The position numbers and the translations under genes were made by a program. Below the pieces are notes generated by a model. It saw only the letters and a program-made list of their open reading frames with translations. It was not told the DNA's origin and ran no database searches. This document shows, one piece after another, positions 31,347-41,725 of a DNA stretch of 64,000 bases; within the stretch, counting starts at the first letter, position 1; the number at the start of each line of letters is the position of its first letter. Source of the stretch: Chrysoporthe austroafricana (Eukaryota; Ascomycota; Sordariomycetes; Diaporthales; Cryphonectriaceae). The DNA is taken from the NCBI GenBank assembly GCA_001051155.2, contig JYIP02000005.1, forward strand, positions 4,154,001 through 4,218,000, written 5' to 3'.

Positions 31347-31909
31347 CTATCGGCCACGGCCACGGCCACGGCCACCTCCTCTTCCGCGCCCTCCCCTTCC
31401 ACCGCGCCCACCACGCCCACCACGGTCAGCGACCTCCTTCCGCGCCTTGTTCTTCGGTTTCGGCGCGTCGTCGATCAGGAGCGTGTCGAGGGGCAGGGAA
31501 TCAGGCAGGATGTAATAACGGATGGTGGAGCCCCGGATGTTCATGGCGTCGAGCTGCACCGGATCCTGACCCTTAGGCGTCATCTTCACATTGCGCAAGG
31601 ACGTATTCATCTGTGGGGAGACAGATGTTATGGTGCCGTGGACGATGGTGCCTGCACGCCGTAATTAGTATACTTGCGCCTGCGCCAGATGAGGATGAAA
31701 GCAGGGGCTTTTTCACCATTCTTCAGCTCAATCGTGACCGTCTCGTTAGCGCATTTCATCAAAAACCTGACATGGACCCATCATTAGCCTCGAGGTTCGT
31801 CGTCGGCAGCGGCAGGCCTTGAGAGAGGAAGAGCTAGTTCAGCACAAACAGTGCAGACGGACAAGTACGGAGGCGGCGTTTTAGGGGCGGCTTACCTGAC
31901 GAGTTTCAT
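31347..31909 (-). CDS. SMD1: small nuclear ribonucleoprotein Sm D1
   Basis: Core component of the heptameric Sm ring on U1, U2, U4 and U5 snRNAs, acting in pre-mRNA splicing. Three exons: 31909-31896 (only 14 bases), 31766-31717 and 31651-31347; introns of 129 and 65 bases. Spliced product 122 aa, beginning [15 protein letters not shown]. Sm motif 1 spans about residues 6-40 and Sm motif 2 ([15 protein letters not shown]) about 58-72. The C-terminus is a run of RGG and GRG repeats, the substrate for symmetric arginine dimethylation and SMN-type assembly in other eukaryotes. The near-identity to remembered Sm D1 proteins makes the splice sites secure. Confidence 0.96.
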
Positions 31910-32447
31910 CTTGGCGGCTGTGAAGAGGAAGACAGTCCCTTTCCTACTGGTCTGATTGGGACAAGAAGACAATGAGTCGTTGCGCAGGTTGAAGATGACT
32001 TGATCGAACGAAGCGTGCTTCGCTGAGATTGACAACAGAGAAGAAGCGGACGCGCTCAAAGCTGGACGGACGAATCACATGGCTGCAGCGGCTTAGGTCA
32101 GCGGCATGTAGGTACTTGGCCTCGGCGGACTTTCACACTGCAGATAAGGTACAGTATTCTAGAAGCATATTAAGATACGCTTAAATTCCTCTACGATTAT
32201 GTCGTGTTCAATCAGCCATGCAGAATGCCAAATTAACGTAGTGCTAGGCAGCAGACATCAAATTTTAAATGCGACAAATGCAATATATGCATCTAATCAA
32301 GCCAGCTGCGAAGGACTTGGCGACAGTATTCACGACGGCGCTTCCGCCGTAGAAGCTACGCCATATGGATGAACGTATCCGGCCGTTGCCCTGACAGAAA
32401 CTCCTTGCTAGACTCTCTAGCGACGAATGTCTCCCTCAAAAGAACGT
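31910..32447. promoter_or_regulatory. intergenic, upstream of SMD1
   Basis: A 538-base gap between the SMD1 start and the PKR1 stop, both genes on the minus strand. It holds the SMD1 promoter. The part at about 32150-32300 is AT-rich. No gene was seen. Confidence 0.5.
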
Positions 32448-32948
32448 TTACTTCGTCTTCTCGCTCTCGTACTCGGACACCTTCTCCCACTCGTCCTCGG
32501 TGCTGGCGCTGGACTTGCTCCCCTGCGACGCTGGGAGGCCGCGCTGCTTCAGTTCGCCCGCCGAGGGCCCCTCTATCTCAACGGCCTTAGTAGCTGCCAT
32601 GGCCGGCTGGCCTTGTGTCTTTGCCCTCGTCAGGAAGGTCTCAACCTCGGTCTCGCTCTCGGACGTCTGCACCTGGACCCTGGCGGCGGTCTTGCGCGCG
32701 GCGCGGGCCTTCTCCTTCAGCTCCTGATCGTGGCTGGCCTGCAACTCGCGGGCAAACCAGTTGATAGCCCACCACAGGGCGGCGCATAGGAAGGACAGGA
32801 TGATGAAGTGAATGCTGTAGGTGGCGAGCAGCAGGGCGGCGAGGACAAGCTGCAGGGCGGCAAAAGTAGCGTTGGTGGCGATGAGGAGAGACGGAGTGGG
32901 ACCGGGGGTGAAGATGGACTCCCACAGGTCCTGGAAGAATTGCGACAT
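32448..32948 (-). CDS. PKR1: Pkr1-family ER membrane protein (V-ATPase assembly factor)
   Basis: Small ER membrane protein; the yeast homologue helps assemble the membrane sector of the vacuolar H+-ATPase. One exon, 166 aa, from the ATG for MSQFFQDLWESIFTPGPTPS; the opening LWESIF.PG.TP is the family signature. Two predicted membrane helices lie at about 23-45 and 47-65. A charged tail of about 95 residues follows (EWEKVSEYESEKTK at the end), longer than in yeast. The frame extends upstream of the ATG without family similarity, so that part is leader. Confidence 0.88.
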   Translation of the reverse strand: MSQFFQDLWESIFTPGPTPSLLIATNATFAALQLVLAALLLATYSIHFIILSFLCAALWWAINWFARELQASHDQELKEKARAARKTAARVQVQTSESETEVETFLTRAKTQGQPAMAATKAVEIEGPSAGELKQRGLPASQGSKSSASTEDEWEKVSEYESEKTK

Positions 32949-34278
32949 GTTGCCTTGTGGTGATGCGACGTGTGGGTCGGGATGTGGTGACGGCGGGCAA
33001 CGCGACGGGCCTGGAAGATGTCGGACGGCTGCTGCGGAACTGCGATGGCGATGCTGCGCTGCCTGAGACGTGACATTAGTGACACGACTGATGCTGTGCC
33101 AACCTCCAGCGCGTGCGTGGGCAGACTGGATGCCGAGGACACGTATGTTGGCAGCGGGTAGGTTGGGAATCAAGAGACGTGTGCTCGGCGGGGTTGCTTA
33201 CCTGGGGAGGTCTAATCTAGGCTTGCTTAATGACGACGCGCCAGGAGATCCCGCAACTCTGAGGCGATGGCCTGAGTCAACAAAGGCGGGCAGTGACAGG
33301 TTTTGAATGGAGGACCACGGACGCCCGTCCCCTGTCGTCGTGCCCGACGTTGCGTATCTGGTCGCCGGGAAAGAGTTGGGTTGGGGATAGAGGTGGTGAC
33401 GGGGAGGGGCATGAGGAGGGAGGGTTTCGTAGCCTACTGTGGCGGGGAGTACGGGCTGGGCAGCCAGGCACCAGGTCGCTTCTGCCGCAGCGAGTTGCAG
33501 GCACGCCTAGGCACCTGGGCACGCTGGGCACCCACGCACCACCTACTATGTAGGTGCCACGGGTGCCTGCTACAAAAGGTCCTGTAGGCATGCACTGCCA
33601 TGGTCCTGCCACTGGAACCATGCAGTCTCAGCATCATTAGCGCGCCAAGCGCGGTCGCGCAGCACCTGCGCTTATACAGTTGTCGTTATTTAGTATCATC
33701 AAGTACCTACACACTCCTCAAACTTCCCATGTTCCTCCGGGGAGCTTCGGGGCGCAGAGGAAATACAACAAAACCACCCTCTACCTAGACTAGCAATCTC
33801 CGCCATTGGGCCCTCAGAACATAGACAGACTGCAGAGGTATGAGCGCGTATATTACGACCCACCCTCGACGCTCGATGGCCCGGAGTTCGAGAGTCACGG
33901 GCAGAAACCAGCTGGTGCAGCTCGATCATCGAGAAGTGGTCGTTGTTAGACGGAGACCATGACTCCCCTCTCGACAACGTGGACTCTAAGAAAGGGCCTA
34001 GGCATCACACAATTCAGATGGCAAGGCCGACACGAGTTGGTATACATAATCCACTTCTGAAATCGAGGCACGCATCCCCTCCCGAGCAGGTTCACCTTCT
34101 CTGCCATCCTCATTCCGGGTTCGTGTTGGAAAAGCATCTAGACGCCATTGCAACAACAGAATCCTGACAAACAACGGTCGGATATAGATATGGGAAGACA
34201 TGTCACCAGGAAGCAAAATTGTCAAGACCAAAGCCTTTCCAACACCTGCTCCAATCGCAAACCTTCTTCCCATTCTTC
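32949..34278. other. intergenic, upstream of PKR1
   Basis: A 1.33 kb stretch between the PKR1 start and the stop of the DUF1996 gene, both on the minus strand. It contains the PKR1 promoter and the DUF1996 3' end. Open frames are short and overlap on both strands. Nothing else was recognised. Confidence 0.55.
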
Positions 34279-35646
34279 TCAACGCATTGTCATACCGCCC
34301 CCGGGGAGCGCAGGAAGCCCTGTCGTCATCAGCACGAGAAGGTTCCAGGGAGACGTTGCGAAGGTGGGACGACTTACACCCATCGACGACCTCCTTCGCT
34401 TGCTGAGGGTTCGTGCATGCTTCATAAACGCTTGGCGACTGCGCTGTGATACCCGCTGCGCTGCAGCTCTGGTCGAGATTACACCCGTTGTCCATTGCCA
34501 GCTGCAGCGTATCGTTCTCCCATCCGAAGAGATAGTCTCCGTGAGCAGATGCCCCTCTGATGGTTGTCGCCAGCGTCAGCCCCTGACCTTGTCCCCCCCC
34601 CCCAAAAAAAAAAGATGAGCATGTGCCACTTACCCAATGCCCGTGCTGTATACGAATGGATTCGAGCCATCCGTAGGCCAGATGCTGTCGCGCTCCTGCT
34701 GGAACATCGAGACGTTCCACATCAACTCATACATGACCTGAGGTAGCTTGACTGGGTGGGAACCCGAGCAGGCGCCGCCCCCTGTCGCTCCATTTCCGCT
34801 GTACGCAACGTGGTCTTGGTGGTTTGGACTATCAAGGTTCGTCCCGTCCCAGCAGCTGGTATGAATGTCAGCGATGATCTCGGATGGGAGGAAGTGATGG
34901 GAGCGCACGCCGGGAAGATGATGGTCTGTCGGATCATCTCACAGTTCGCCGCATTGGGAATCTCAACAGTATCTGAACCCGTGCAGGGCGCCCCGCCTAC
35001 GAAGTTGTCCTCGTTCGTGCTCGTCCAGCATCTGTGACAGATGTTTGCCCCGTTCACTTGACTTGTGTCTTTGTTGGTTGCATTCCCGGCGATCATCCGG
35101 AAGCCCTAGATGTCGAGTCAGTCTTCCCCTTGCCATCACCGACTTATGCAGGCATGGGACTTTGACATTACCTTTGCGAAAGCCGTGGTCTGTCCACTCG
35201 GGATGTAGTACACATCGAGGCCACCGTTCTGAGCCTGGGGGTTTTCAAGTCAGCTTTCAAAAGTTCATCATACTTTCTCCTTTCTTAGGGCCCCAACCTA
35301 CCAAAGTCCCTTGGGGACCTCCATTTCCAACTTGAGGGACACGGTGATAGGATCCGTTTCGTGCCTTGAAGAACATCACTGCTGTCCAGTAGTTGCTCCT
35401 ATCTTGGGCGAAATTACAGCTTGTGCAGGTGGACAAGGTTGATGGATCATGAGTGGTGGGGTCCATGGTGGTATTGAACGAGTTGCCACCGACGATCTGG
35501 TGAAGATGAGGCGTGAATATCTCACCAGGAAACACGATGGGATCGCTTCGCTCCACGACAAGCTGGGAACAGGCGAAACGCAGCATATTCTGGGCCACGA
35601 TGCTAGGCGTGAGCAGCGCCGTAGCCGCGAGGCTGATGGGCTTCAT
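34279..35646 (-). CDS. secreted DUF1996-domain protein
   Basis: Fungal extracellular or wall-associated protein of unknown biochemical function. Six exons: 35646-35302, 35234-35172, 35105-34909, 34855-34634, 34556-34378 and 34319-34279; introns of 67, 66, 53, 77 and 58 bases. All phases agree. Product 348 aa, from MKPISLAATALLTPSIVAQN, a cleavable signal peptide. The domain starts at once with RFACSQLVVERSDPI and contains the hallmarks HLHQIVGGNSFN, HDPSTLSTCTSC, the QGTLAQNGGLDVYY join, ICHRCWT, a CWDGTNLDSPNHQDHVAY block, HGDYLFGWEN and VDGWLPALPGG. The third intron uses a GTGCGC donor. The fourth intron contains T10G11 on the sense strand. The last exon is 41 bases. The tail is short, with no extra C-terminal module. 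Confidence 0.88.
34593..34613 (-). repeat. compound homopolymer tract T10G11 inside an intron
   Basis: On the plus strand, eleven C then ten A; on the sense (minus) strand of the DUF1996 gene this is T10G11, within the fourth intron (34557-34633). One of four similar tracts in the window. Confidence 0.8.
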
Positions 35647-37365
35647 TTTGCCGGGAAATCGCTTCGGCGAGTGGTATTGCACAAAAAGTCAACCGCAGGT
35701 AGAAGGGCTCAGTGAGCCGTCAAGGAAGCTGGAAGAGAAACCTTCGCTGAGGAGAGAGTATCATGGTCAGGCGGAAGAACAACTTATTATCACATGTTTC
35801 GATGTGAGCCATACCGTCGACACAAGCTCTATCGGTTCAAGTACCGAGACATCCATCAATCTGGATATTGGGACGGTGGCTCCTCTTCCGGTGAATGTAC
35901 ATTTGCTACTGGCCAGCCGTCCCTCTCAGTGCGATTGGTAATATTTCATGTTTGCTTCGCTCGTCGGCAGTCACCGAACAGGGTACGGAACATGCGGGCT
36001 AACAACTGAAGATCATAATACATTCCGTGGCCAAGAAATGATTCCCGTAAAAGCATCACTGCCAAAGCGAACTAAAATGTTCCGCCAAAAGTCCGTCGGC
36101 GAAGGTCACACTGACTCACTGAGCAATGTATACCTTGTGTCACATTCTTTGGAACCATTTGCTCAAATCGCGATTTAGTCTCCCGGATCCATAGTAGCTA
36201 TGACGGCGAGTCATATGTGAATATGCGCAATCCAGACGACAATAAGCCCCTTCCCCCCTGGTGCTGGAGCCCAAGAGTCACGATGCTCGCCACGGGTCTA
36301 CACAGTCGCTGACACTTATCTGTCTAAGCGATTGCCTGAACGGTGTGGGAAACGAGGGCGCGGTGCAATGGAGATGGTAATGCGGTATTAGCTATGTTTA
36401 GTGTTTGGCATATCTGTGGATTAGAATTTGGTCTGGGCATTACGGAGCAATACTTGGGACACTAGGGCAAACAATTGGCCAAGAAGGCATTTATACGCAG
36501 AATCGAGAACGAGGTTTGCTCAGTCGGTCTATTTGCCGCAAGCATCGAGCCCCGGAATAATAAAGTTCGAAGGAGACATGTTCCCCTCCCTTTAAGCGTC
36601 GGTTCTTGGATGATATTTACGTATATTAATATAGCATGATGCACTTCTTTCCAGTCGTCTTGGGATAAGCGATGGTCCCATTAGGGGACGGATCCGACCG
36701 GACGTGTTCGTGTGGTATAGGTTGACTAGTAACCTTCCCTGCAGCCTTACAAAGTCCTTGTCTTGTTTTCGAATCTCTTCCAGGCGAAGAATTGACCTGA
36801 TTAATGCCAACTTCGGCACGTCTCTCATGATATCGACTCAACTATACCATCTCAGCTACGTTTCTCCTGCAAAGTTTAGACAGCCTTTGAGGGATTGCAA
36901 GGCATGCGAACCGTTGGCCCGGACTTTGCTTTGCCATCATTCGCATGACAAAGACCTCACGATTCGTTGTCAAACGGTCCTGATTAATCCATTCGCGACA
37001 GTTGTAAGCTCCGCGCTATACATAAGAACTTTTGTCCAGTCACACCAGCGTCTCTATCAATTCGTGCTGATCTCAATATCCGGCTGAATCTGACTCGGAA
37101 CCTCCCTCAGCTTAGGTCTAATGTCTACTTTACGGGTAAATTCAACGCCTACTTCGCCCATGACTACTGCCTCTATTGCCGAGAAGGGTTAAAAGTAAGT
37201 AGCCGGGCGGGCGAAAGGATGAGAATGTTCCACAGCTGCCTGTGGATCCAATTTCACCACGGCAATTCAGCGTACCTTGAGAAAGGTGAAACCTTTTGAT
37301 CTACGAAGGGATATGGTAGGAAGTGAATAGGTACCTAGAAAACATTACATTAACACGACCGCCAA

Positions 37366-37396
37366 AGCATGCTTACGTTAGAACTGTAAGCATGCT
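37366..37396. repeat. hairpin with perfect 11-bp arms
   Basis: AGCATGCTTAC (37366-37376) and GTAAGCATGCT (37386-37396) are exact reverse complements around a 9-base loop. It lies in a gene-less stretch. No known RNA gene or mobile element could be matched. Confidence 0.5.
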
Positions 37397-37555
37397 AGAT
37401 TTGCACAGCTCGGCTGTCAGGCCGCAAGACCCTTGCAGACAGAGAGGATAGATATATATGCTCCTTGTATACATCTAATACAATATTATCAGTGGTTGGC
37501 GAGGCCTCAAATGATAGGGCCGGTTCTCTTGATTTGTTTATGATCATTTGGGCTA

Positions 37556-37571
37556 TTTTTTTGGGGGGGGG
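37556..37571 (+). repeat. compound homopolymer tract T7G9
   Basis: Seven T followed by nine G, in gene-less DNA. Same structure as the tracts at 5294, 34593 and 62447. Confidence 0.8.
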
Positions 37572-38039
37572 TAGTCAAACGTTACTACAAAGGTTCTGCG
37601 TATTAATCATCTATTAAGATCTATTAGCTTCAGAAACCTCTCTTATAGATCATCATAATCTATTCTGTAGATAATGATTGCCACTTCAATGAGGGCATCA
37701 AACGCTCTCGCTCAAGGTGTTGGCCACTTCATGGGTGTTCTCATTGAACCGGTACGTGGCACAACGTTGAAGACAAAGGCGTCTTGAATGAAGGATAATA
37801 ATCAAGCATTCCGAAGAGGGCTGTGGATATGATATCTGTTTCAAGACCCTGGCAAAACATACGTGACCAGCTGCCTCGGCCTTGCAGTTGAAACAACCCA
37901 CAACCCCTTGGGGCGCCTCAGAGCTTCACCTTCACAATCATATAAGAATCTCAAGTTTTGGACCACATGAAGAGATTCCAGGTATTCTCCTCATTTTCTC
38001 AAAAGTCTCGCAGAGAGAGACCTTTTCGCCTTGCTTATA

Positions 38040-38971
38040 ATGCATTCGTCGTCTGTCCTCCTCCCACTCAATATTGCTGTCATACCCGCAGCATACCTTT
38101 ACGGCGCTGGATTTTCCTTTCATGGTATCATAGAGAGGTACCACCTACGGCACGATGAATTGCACCTCGACAATAGCCACATACTCGATGTAAAAGAGTA
38201 TGTGTGCCAGCACCCTGCACAGATGCGGCCCAAGTTCCTCGCTTATGACCCCATCATGGTCTACATTGAAGGGTTCCTAACTGGGTTCGAATCTGATTAT
38301 CTCAAACAACTCGCGTCGGTTCCGAATGGGAGAAATAACGTGGCAAAAATAGAGACTGAAAACCTCTTAGGATCCCCCTCTACGAGGAGTCCGAAGTGCG
38401 CAAGTACGAAGATGACGGCTCCAAGACAGTTAACATCGACAGGAGCCACCGCAGAAGCGATACGGCGTGGCTCCCTTCTGCAGACCCTGTCGTTTCGTGC
38501 GTGCGCGAGTGGGCCGCTGAATTCGAGGGATATGCTCCCTCCAACGTGACAATGGACAATCTTGCTGCTGTCCGGTACAAGGCTGGTGGTCGTTTTGGGA
38601 TGCATCATGACTGGGATACGGACCGCAAGAAGGACATAGACAGGCGTACGTCCTTCTTTGCTACCTTGGAGTCGTATAACTGTACGGGCGGATCCACATA
38701 CTTTCCATTCGTGAAGCCAGCTTGGGGAAACCCCAAGAAGTTTGGGCGTCCCTGGTGTAAATGGACGGACTGCGAGTTTGAGGGTGAAGGCATCGCGGTG
38801 AAGCCCATAAAGGGCAATGCGTTGTTTTGGGTCAATTTCAGGGAGGATGGGACTGGTATTCAGGAGACTGTTCATGCCGGACAGCCGCTGCTAGAAGGCA
38901 CCAAGATTGGGATGAATATCTGGACCCATGGCTTGATTGGCGCGGAGGGTGGCGGCCTACGAGATGATTAG
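38040..38971 (+). CDS. prolyl 4-hydroxylase-like 2-oxoglutarate/Fe(II) dioxygenase
   Basis: Non-heme iron dioxygenase related to the catalytic (alpha) subunit of prolyl 4-hydroxylase. Two exons: 38040-38314 and 38371-38971. The 56-base intron has an unusual GTCGGT donor, chosen because it is the only GT in the needed phase and it restores LKQLAIPLYEESEVRKYED. Product 291 aa. A hydrophobic N-terminal segment (about 5-28) suggests a signal anchor in the ER or Golgi. Iron ligands are H170 and D172 (MHHDWD) and H260 (ETVHAG); the 2-oxoglutarate-binding basic residue is K270, ten residues on, as in the family. All key residues are present. The protein substrate is unknown; fungi lack true collagen. 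The dioxygenase assignment is strong, the splice donor less so. Confidence 0.83.
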
Positions 38972-39394
38972 AGAAAATATTGACGCCCTACTTCTTGACT
39001 TCATTAACGCCTAGCGCCCAATGCAGGCCCTCAAGTTCTGTATTTCGACCAGACTACCCTCGTCTCCCTCTCCGAAGTTGAAAGGAAAATGATAATCGTC
39101 AGCCTCTCGAGCCTATCTTCAGGAGCCGGCCACATTTATGCTCCTCTTGGATTGCTGAAAGGCCCATGAGGACGGACACTGGCGTCACACCCGCTTCATA
39201 ACAGCCTGTTGAGTTGCATAATTCTGTTTCTTTCATTCTCTTTTTAATTCATCTCCTATTCTTCTTGGGTATGATACCCTGTAATCTTCAATCAATGAAC
39301 AATGGCGCCCATCGACAGCATGCAAAAGCCCTGAACACCGTGCTATGCTTCGACCCCCGGAAAGATTTAGTCAAGGAATGCAGATGGGGATACT
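38972..39394. other. convergent gap, hydroxylase to CCCH gene
   Basis: A 423-base convergent gap that should be two 3' untranslated regions. T-rich text at 39220-39270. No gene was seen. Confidence 0.5.
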
Positions 39395-41108
39395 CTACAG
39401 GCTGATGAAGTCCTGCTGCTGAAAATCCACGGAGCCGTTCTCTCCGACGAACTCATCAACCTCGTCGGAGTCCACCTCATCAGAGCCAACCGAGTCCCCG
39501 TCATCGTCACTGGATGGATCATCACCATCATCACCGTCTTCGGCAGCCTGTTGACGAGCAGCGCTAGCCTTGCGAAGGACGCTTGCCCTCTCGCGGTGGG
39601 GAAGCTTACAGCCTTTGGTCTTACAGACGCCGTTGTTGCTGAAATCGGGACACTCAAACGAGTGGCGGTCGGGACAGCTGATGCCCTTGTCGCAGTAGCC
39701 ATAGAAACCAAAGTCCCGACAGACGGGAGCACCTGGAGGCAGTACGCGGTGAGTATACGGACAATCGGGCTTGGAACAATTGCCCTTGGCATGGTGCACA
39801 CAATGGGGCGTCCGCTCGGGAGTCAGCTCGTGCGACAAATCACACTGGTCTCCGTAGACACAAGCACCCTTCTGCAGGTAGTCCTTGCAGGCAGCGACCT
39901 TGGAGTGATCGTGGGTATAGCGGCACATAGGCCCCTTGGGGCAAGACCCTGTATAAAAGATAGGCCAGTTAGTATCGGTGGTCTTATGGTCTGGGACCCA
40001 GACGCGTGGGAATACGACAGGACTCAAGACTAGGGAGTTGTTGAAGGGAGATACCGGTAGTTGCGAAGTTCCTGCAAGGAACGTTGACCTTATTTACGGC
40101 ACTAGACCGACTAGAAGATGCCCCTATCAGCACGTGCCCATCGCCAGGAAGGGCGACATACCGCTGGGCCTTGACAACCGCCTGGCGGTACATATTCCCA
40201 TTCTTGGTGCGATGGAACTTGACACCCCCGACGATGGCAACTTTCGGGGTGGCCTTCGGGGCGTTGGGGTCTCCTGGAAACAAGTGAGCAGCGGTACAGG
40301 CGGTCGAGCATGGTTTGTGAGGCGCACCAGGGAGCTTGACGAGCTTGCTGCCATTCTTCACAACGGCGAACTTGATACCCTCAACGACAATCTCGTAGAC
40401 CGGGGCTGCGGTGGAGTTAGAAGAGACTGCGGAGGGGCTGCCGGTTCGCCCGAGGTGGCTCATGATCTGCGCCCGCTCCCTGTTCTCCCTCTGTCGCAGC
40501 CTCTGTAGACGAGTCTGCTCGATGGCCCTGCTGCGGGCCTCGGTCTGCTCCTGGTACACGTTGGAGCTGATCAATTGCATGTGTCGGTCCGTCTTGGTAA
40601 CCCAAGAAGAAGGCGTGCCGTCAGAGGCGGAGGCCGCAGTGCTGGTGGGGGTGTTTTGACCCGAAGCGCCATTGAGGACCAAGGTCCGGTGGCGGTGGAC
40701 AGGAGGCTTGCCGACGCGATAACTTCCACGGGGAGCGTATGGGTGGTTGCCGCGATAGTATCCACCCCTGCCATAGGCTGGTGGGTTGCGCGTCGCATCA
40801 GTCGGAAGTTCATGGAACAGCGACTGGGGTGAGTGGAACATACGGCGGGAGGGGCCATAGGCCTGCGGAGGTGGTACGGAGACGACGCCAGCCTGCTGAT
40901 TCCTGGCGCGATTGATCTGACCTGTGATCACGGACAGACAGGTCAGCTCTGTGCGGTTGAGAGAAAGAAGGGAAGAAGGGGGGGGGAGGACAGAGGGTAG
41001 CGCTTGGGCAAAAGCGTCCGCATCCGCGTCTGTCCCCGTGGGCGAAGAAACTATCGTACCTGCTAGGTGGCTGATCTGCTCCATCAGTTTCTGGTCCTCG
41101 TCTGACAT
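39395..41108 (-). CDS. five-finger CCCH zinc-finger protein (ZC3H3/Red5-like)
   Basis: Probable nuclear RNA-binding protein. Three exons: 41108-41060, 40921-40055 and 39948-39395; introns of 138 bases (GTACGA...ACAG) and 106 bases (GTATCT...ACAG). Product 489 aa, starting MSDEDQKLMEQISHLAGQINRARNQQ. The order is a short N-terminal motif, a low-complexity GRGGYYRGNHPYAPRG region, a basic helix with many R and Q, then five CCCH fingers packed at 299-423: C299-C308-C314-H318, C326-C335-C341-H345, C355-C363-C368-H372, C382-C391-C397-H401 and C405-C414-C419-H423. An acidic tail follows. Five fingers with this spacing recall human ZC3H3 and fission yeast Red5 (nuclear RNA surveillance); orthology is inferred. 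The first intron is open in frame, so an isoform 46 residues longer is possible. Confidence 0.83.
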
Positions 41109-41725
41109 GTTGTGTTGTTTGCAGGACGTGCGGCAGAATGAGGTCTTCGGGGAGTCGCTGGTGGGAAGGGAGAGGAAATGGGAGACAGACGGGGTGGTTG
41201 AGGTTATCTTGGCAGAAAACAACAGGTGCCAGCCGCTGCAGGTGGCGCGGGCCGTTGGTTATGTAAGCCAGCCGTCTGGCGTCCTGCTCATGTCGTCATT
41301 GCATCACTGTACGGTCTGTGTAGTACCTCGGTATTTTGAATCCCCCAAGACACATCATTCCAGACAGACTACACAGTGAAAGAGCGGCTGTGGTACCTCA
41401 CTGAGGTCTCTTTGTCCAGCTCAAAACCAGCTGCCGGGACCCCTCCAGACATGTGCCCAGTCTGAAAGGTTGCCTCTAAGCGCAAGCCGGAAGAGGCCAA
41501 GTGCTCAGCACCGTGCAGAGAGTACGTCGATTACATAAGGACAACCAGCAACCAGACCCGACTTCGACTTCACTGGACCTCCAGACGCGACCACGATCTG
41601 TCACCCAGACATCTTGTGCCTTCAGTAGTCCTGGCCATCTGTGCACCCTCCTCAACGTACCAGCCTCGCGATTCCGACCCTAATCGACCGTTACGAGCCG
41701 CTAGAGAGCTCCCTCCCTACACACC
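41109..41725. promoter_or_regulatory. divergent promoter region, CCCH gene and TFG2
   Basis: 617 bases separate the outward-reading start codons of the CCCH gene and TFIIF-beta. No TATA box was evident. The stretch next to TFG2 (41500-41720) is mixed pyrimidine-rich text, consistent with a leader. Confidence 0.5.

Larger units (their letters stand above)
35647..38039. other. 2.4 kb gene-less, AT-richer stretch
   Basis: This stretch separates the DUF1996 gene (minus) from the prolyl hydroxylase (plus), so both promoters lie at its ends. The middle, especially 36400-37700, is clearly AT-richer than the genes. It holds a perfect 11-base-arm hairpin (37366-37396), a T7G9 tract (37556-37571) and TA-rich text. 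The composition suggests decayed repeat DNA, possibly changed by repeat-induced point mutation, but no element could be identified. No coding region is supported. Confidence 0.55.

Noticed and set aside
36704..37087. Plus-strand frame of 127 codons in the AT-richer stretch
   Set aside because: No recognisable domain and no supporting context; equally open frames lie opposite, as expected by chance in this interval.
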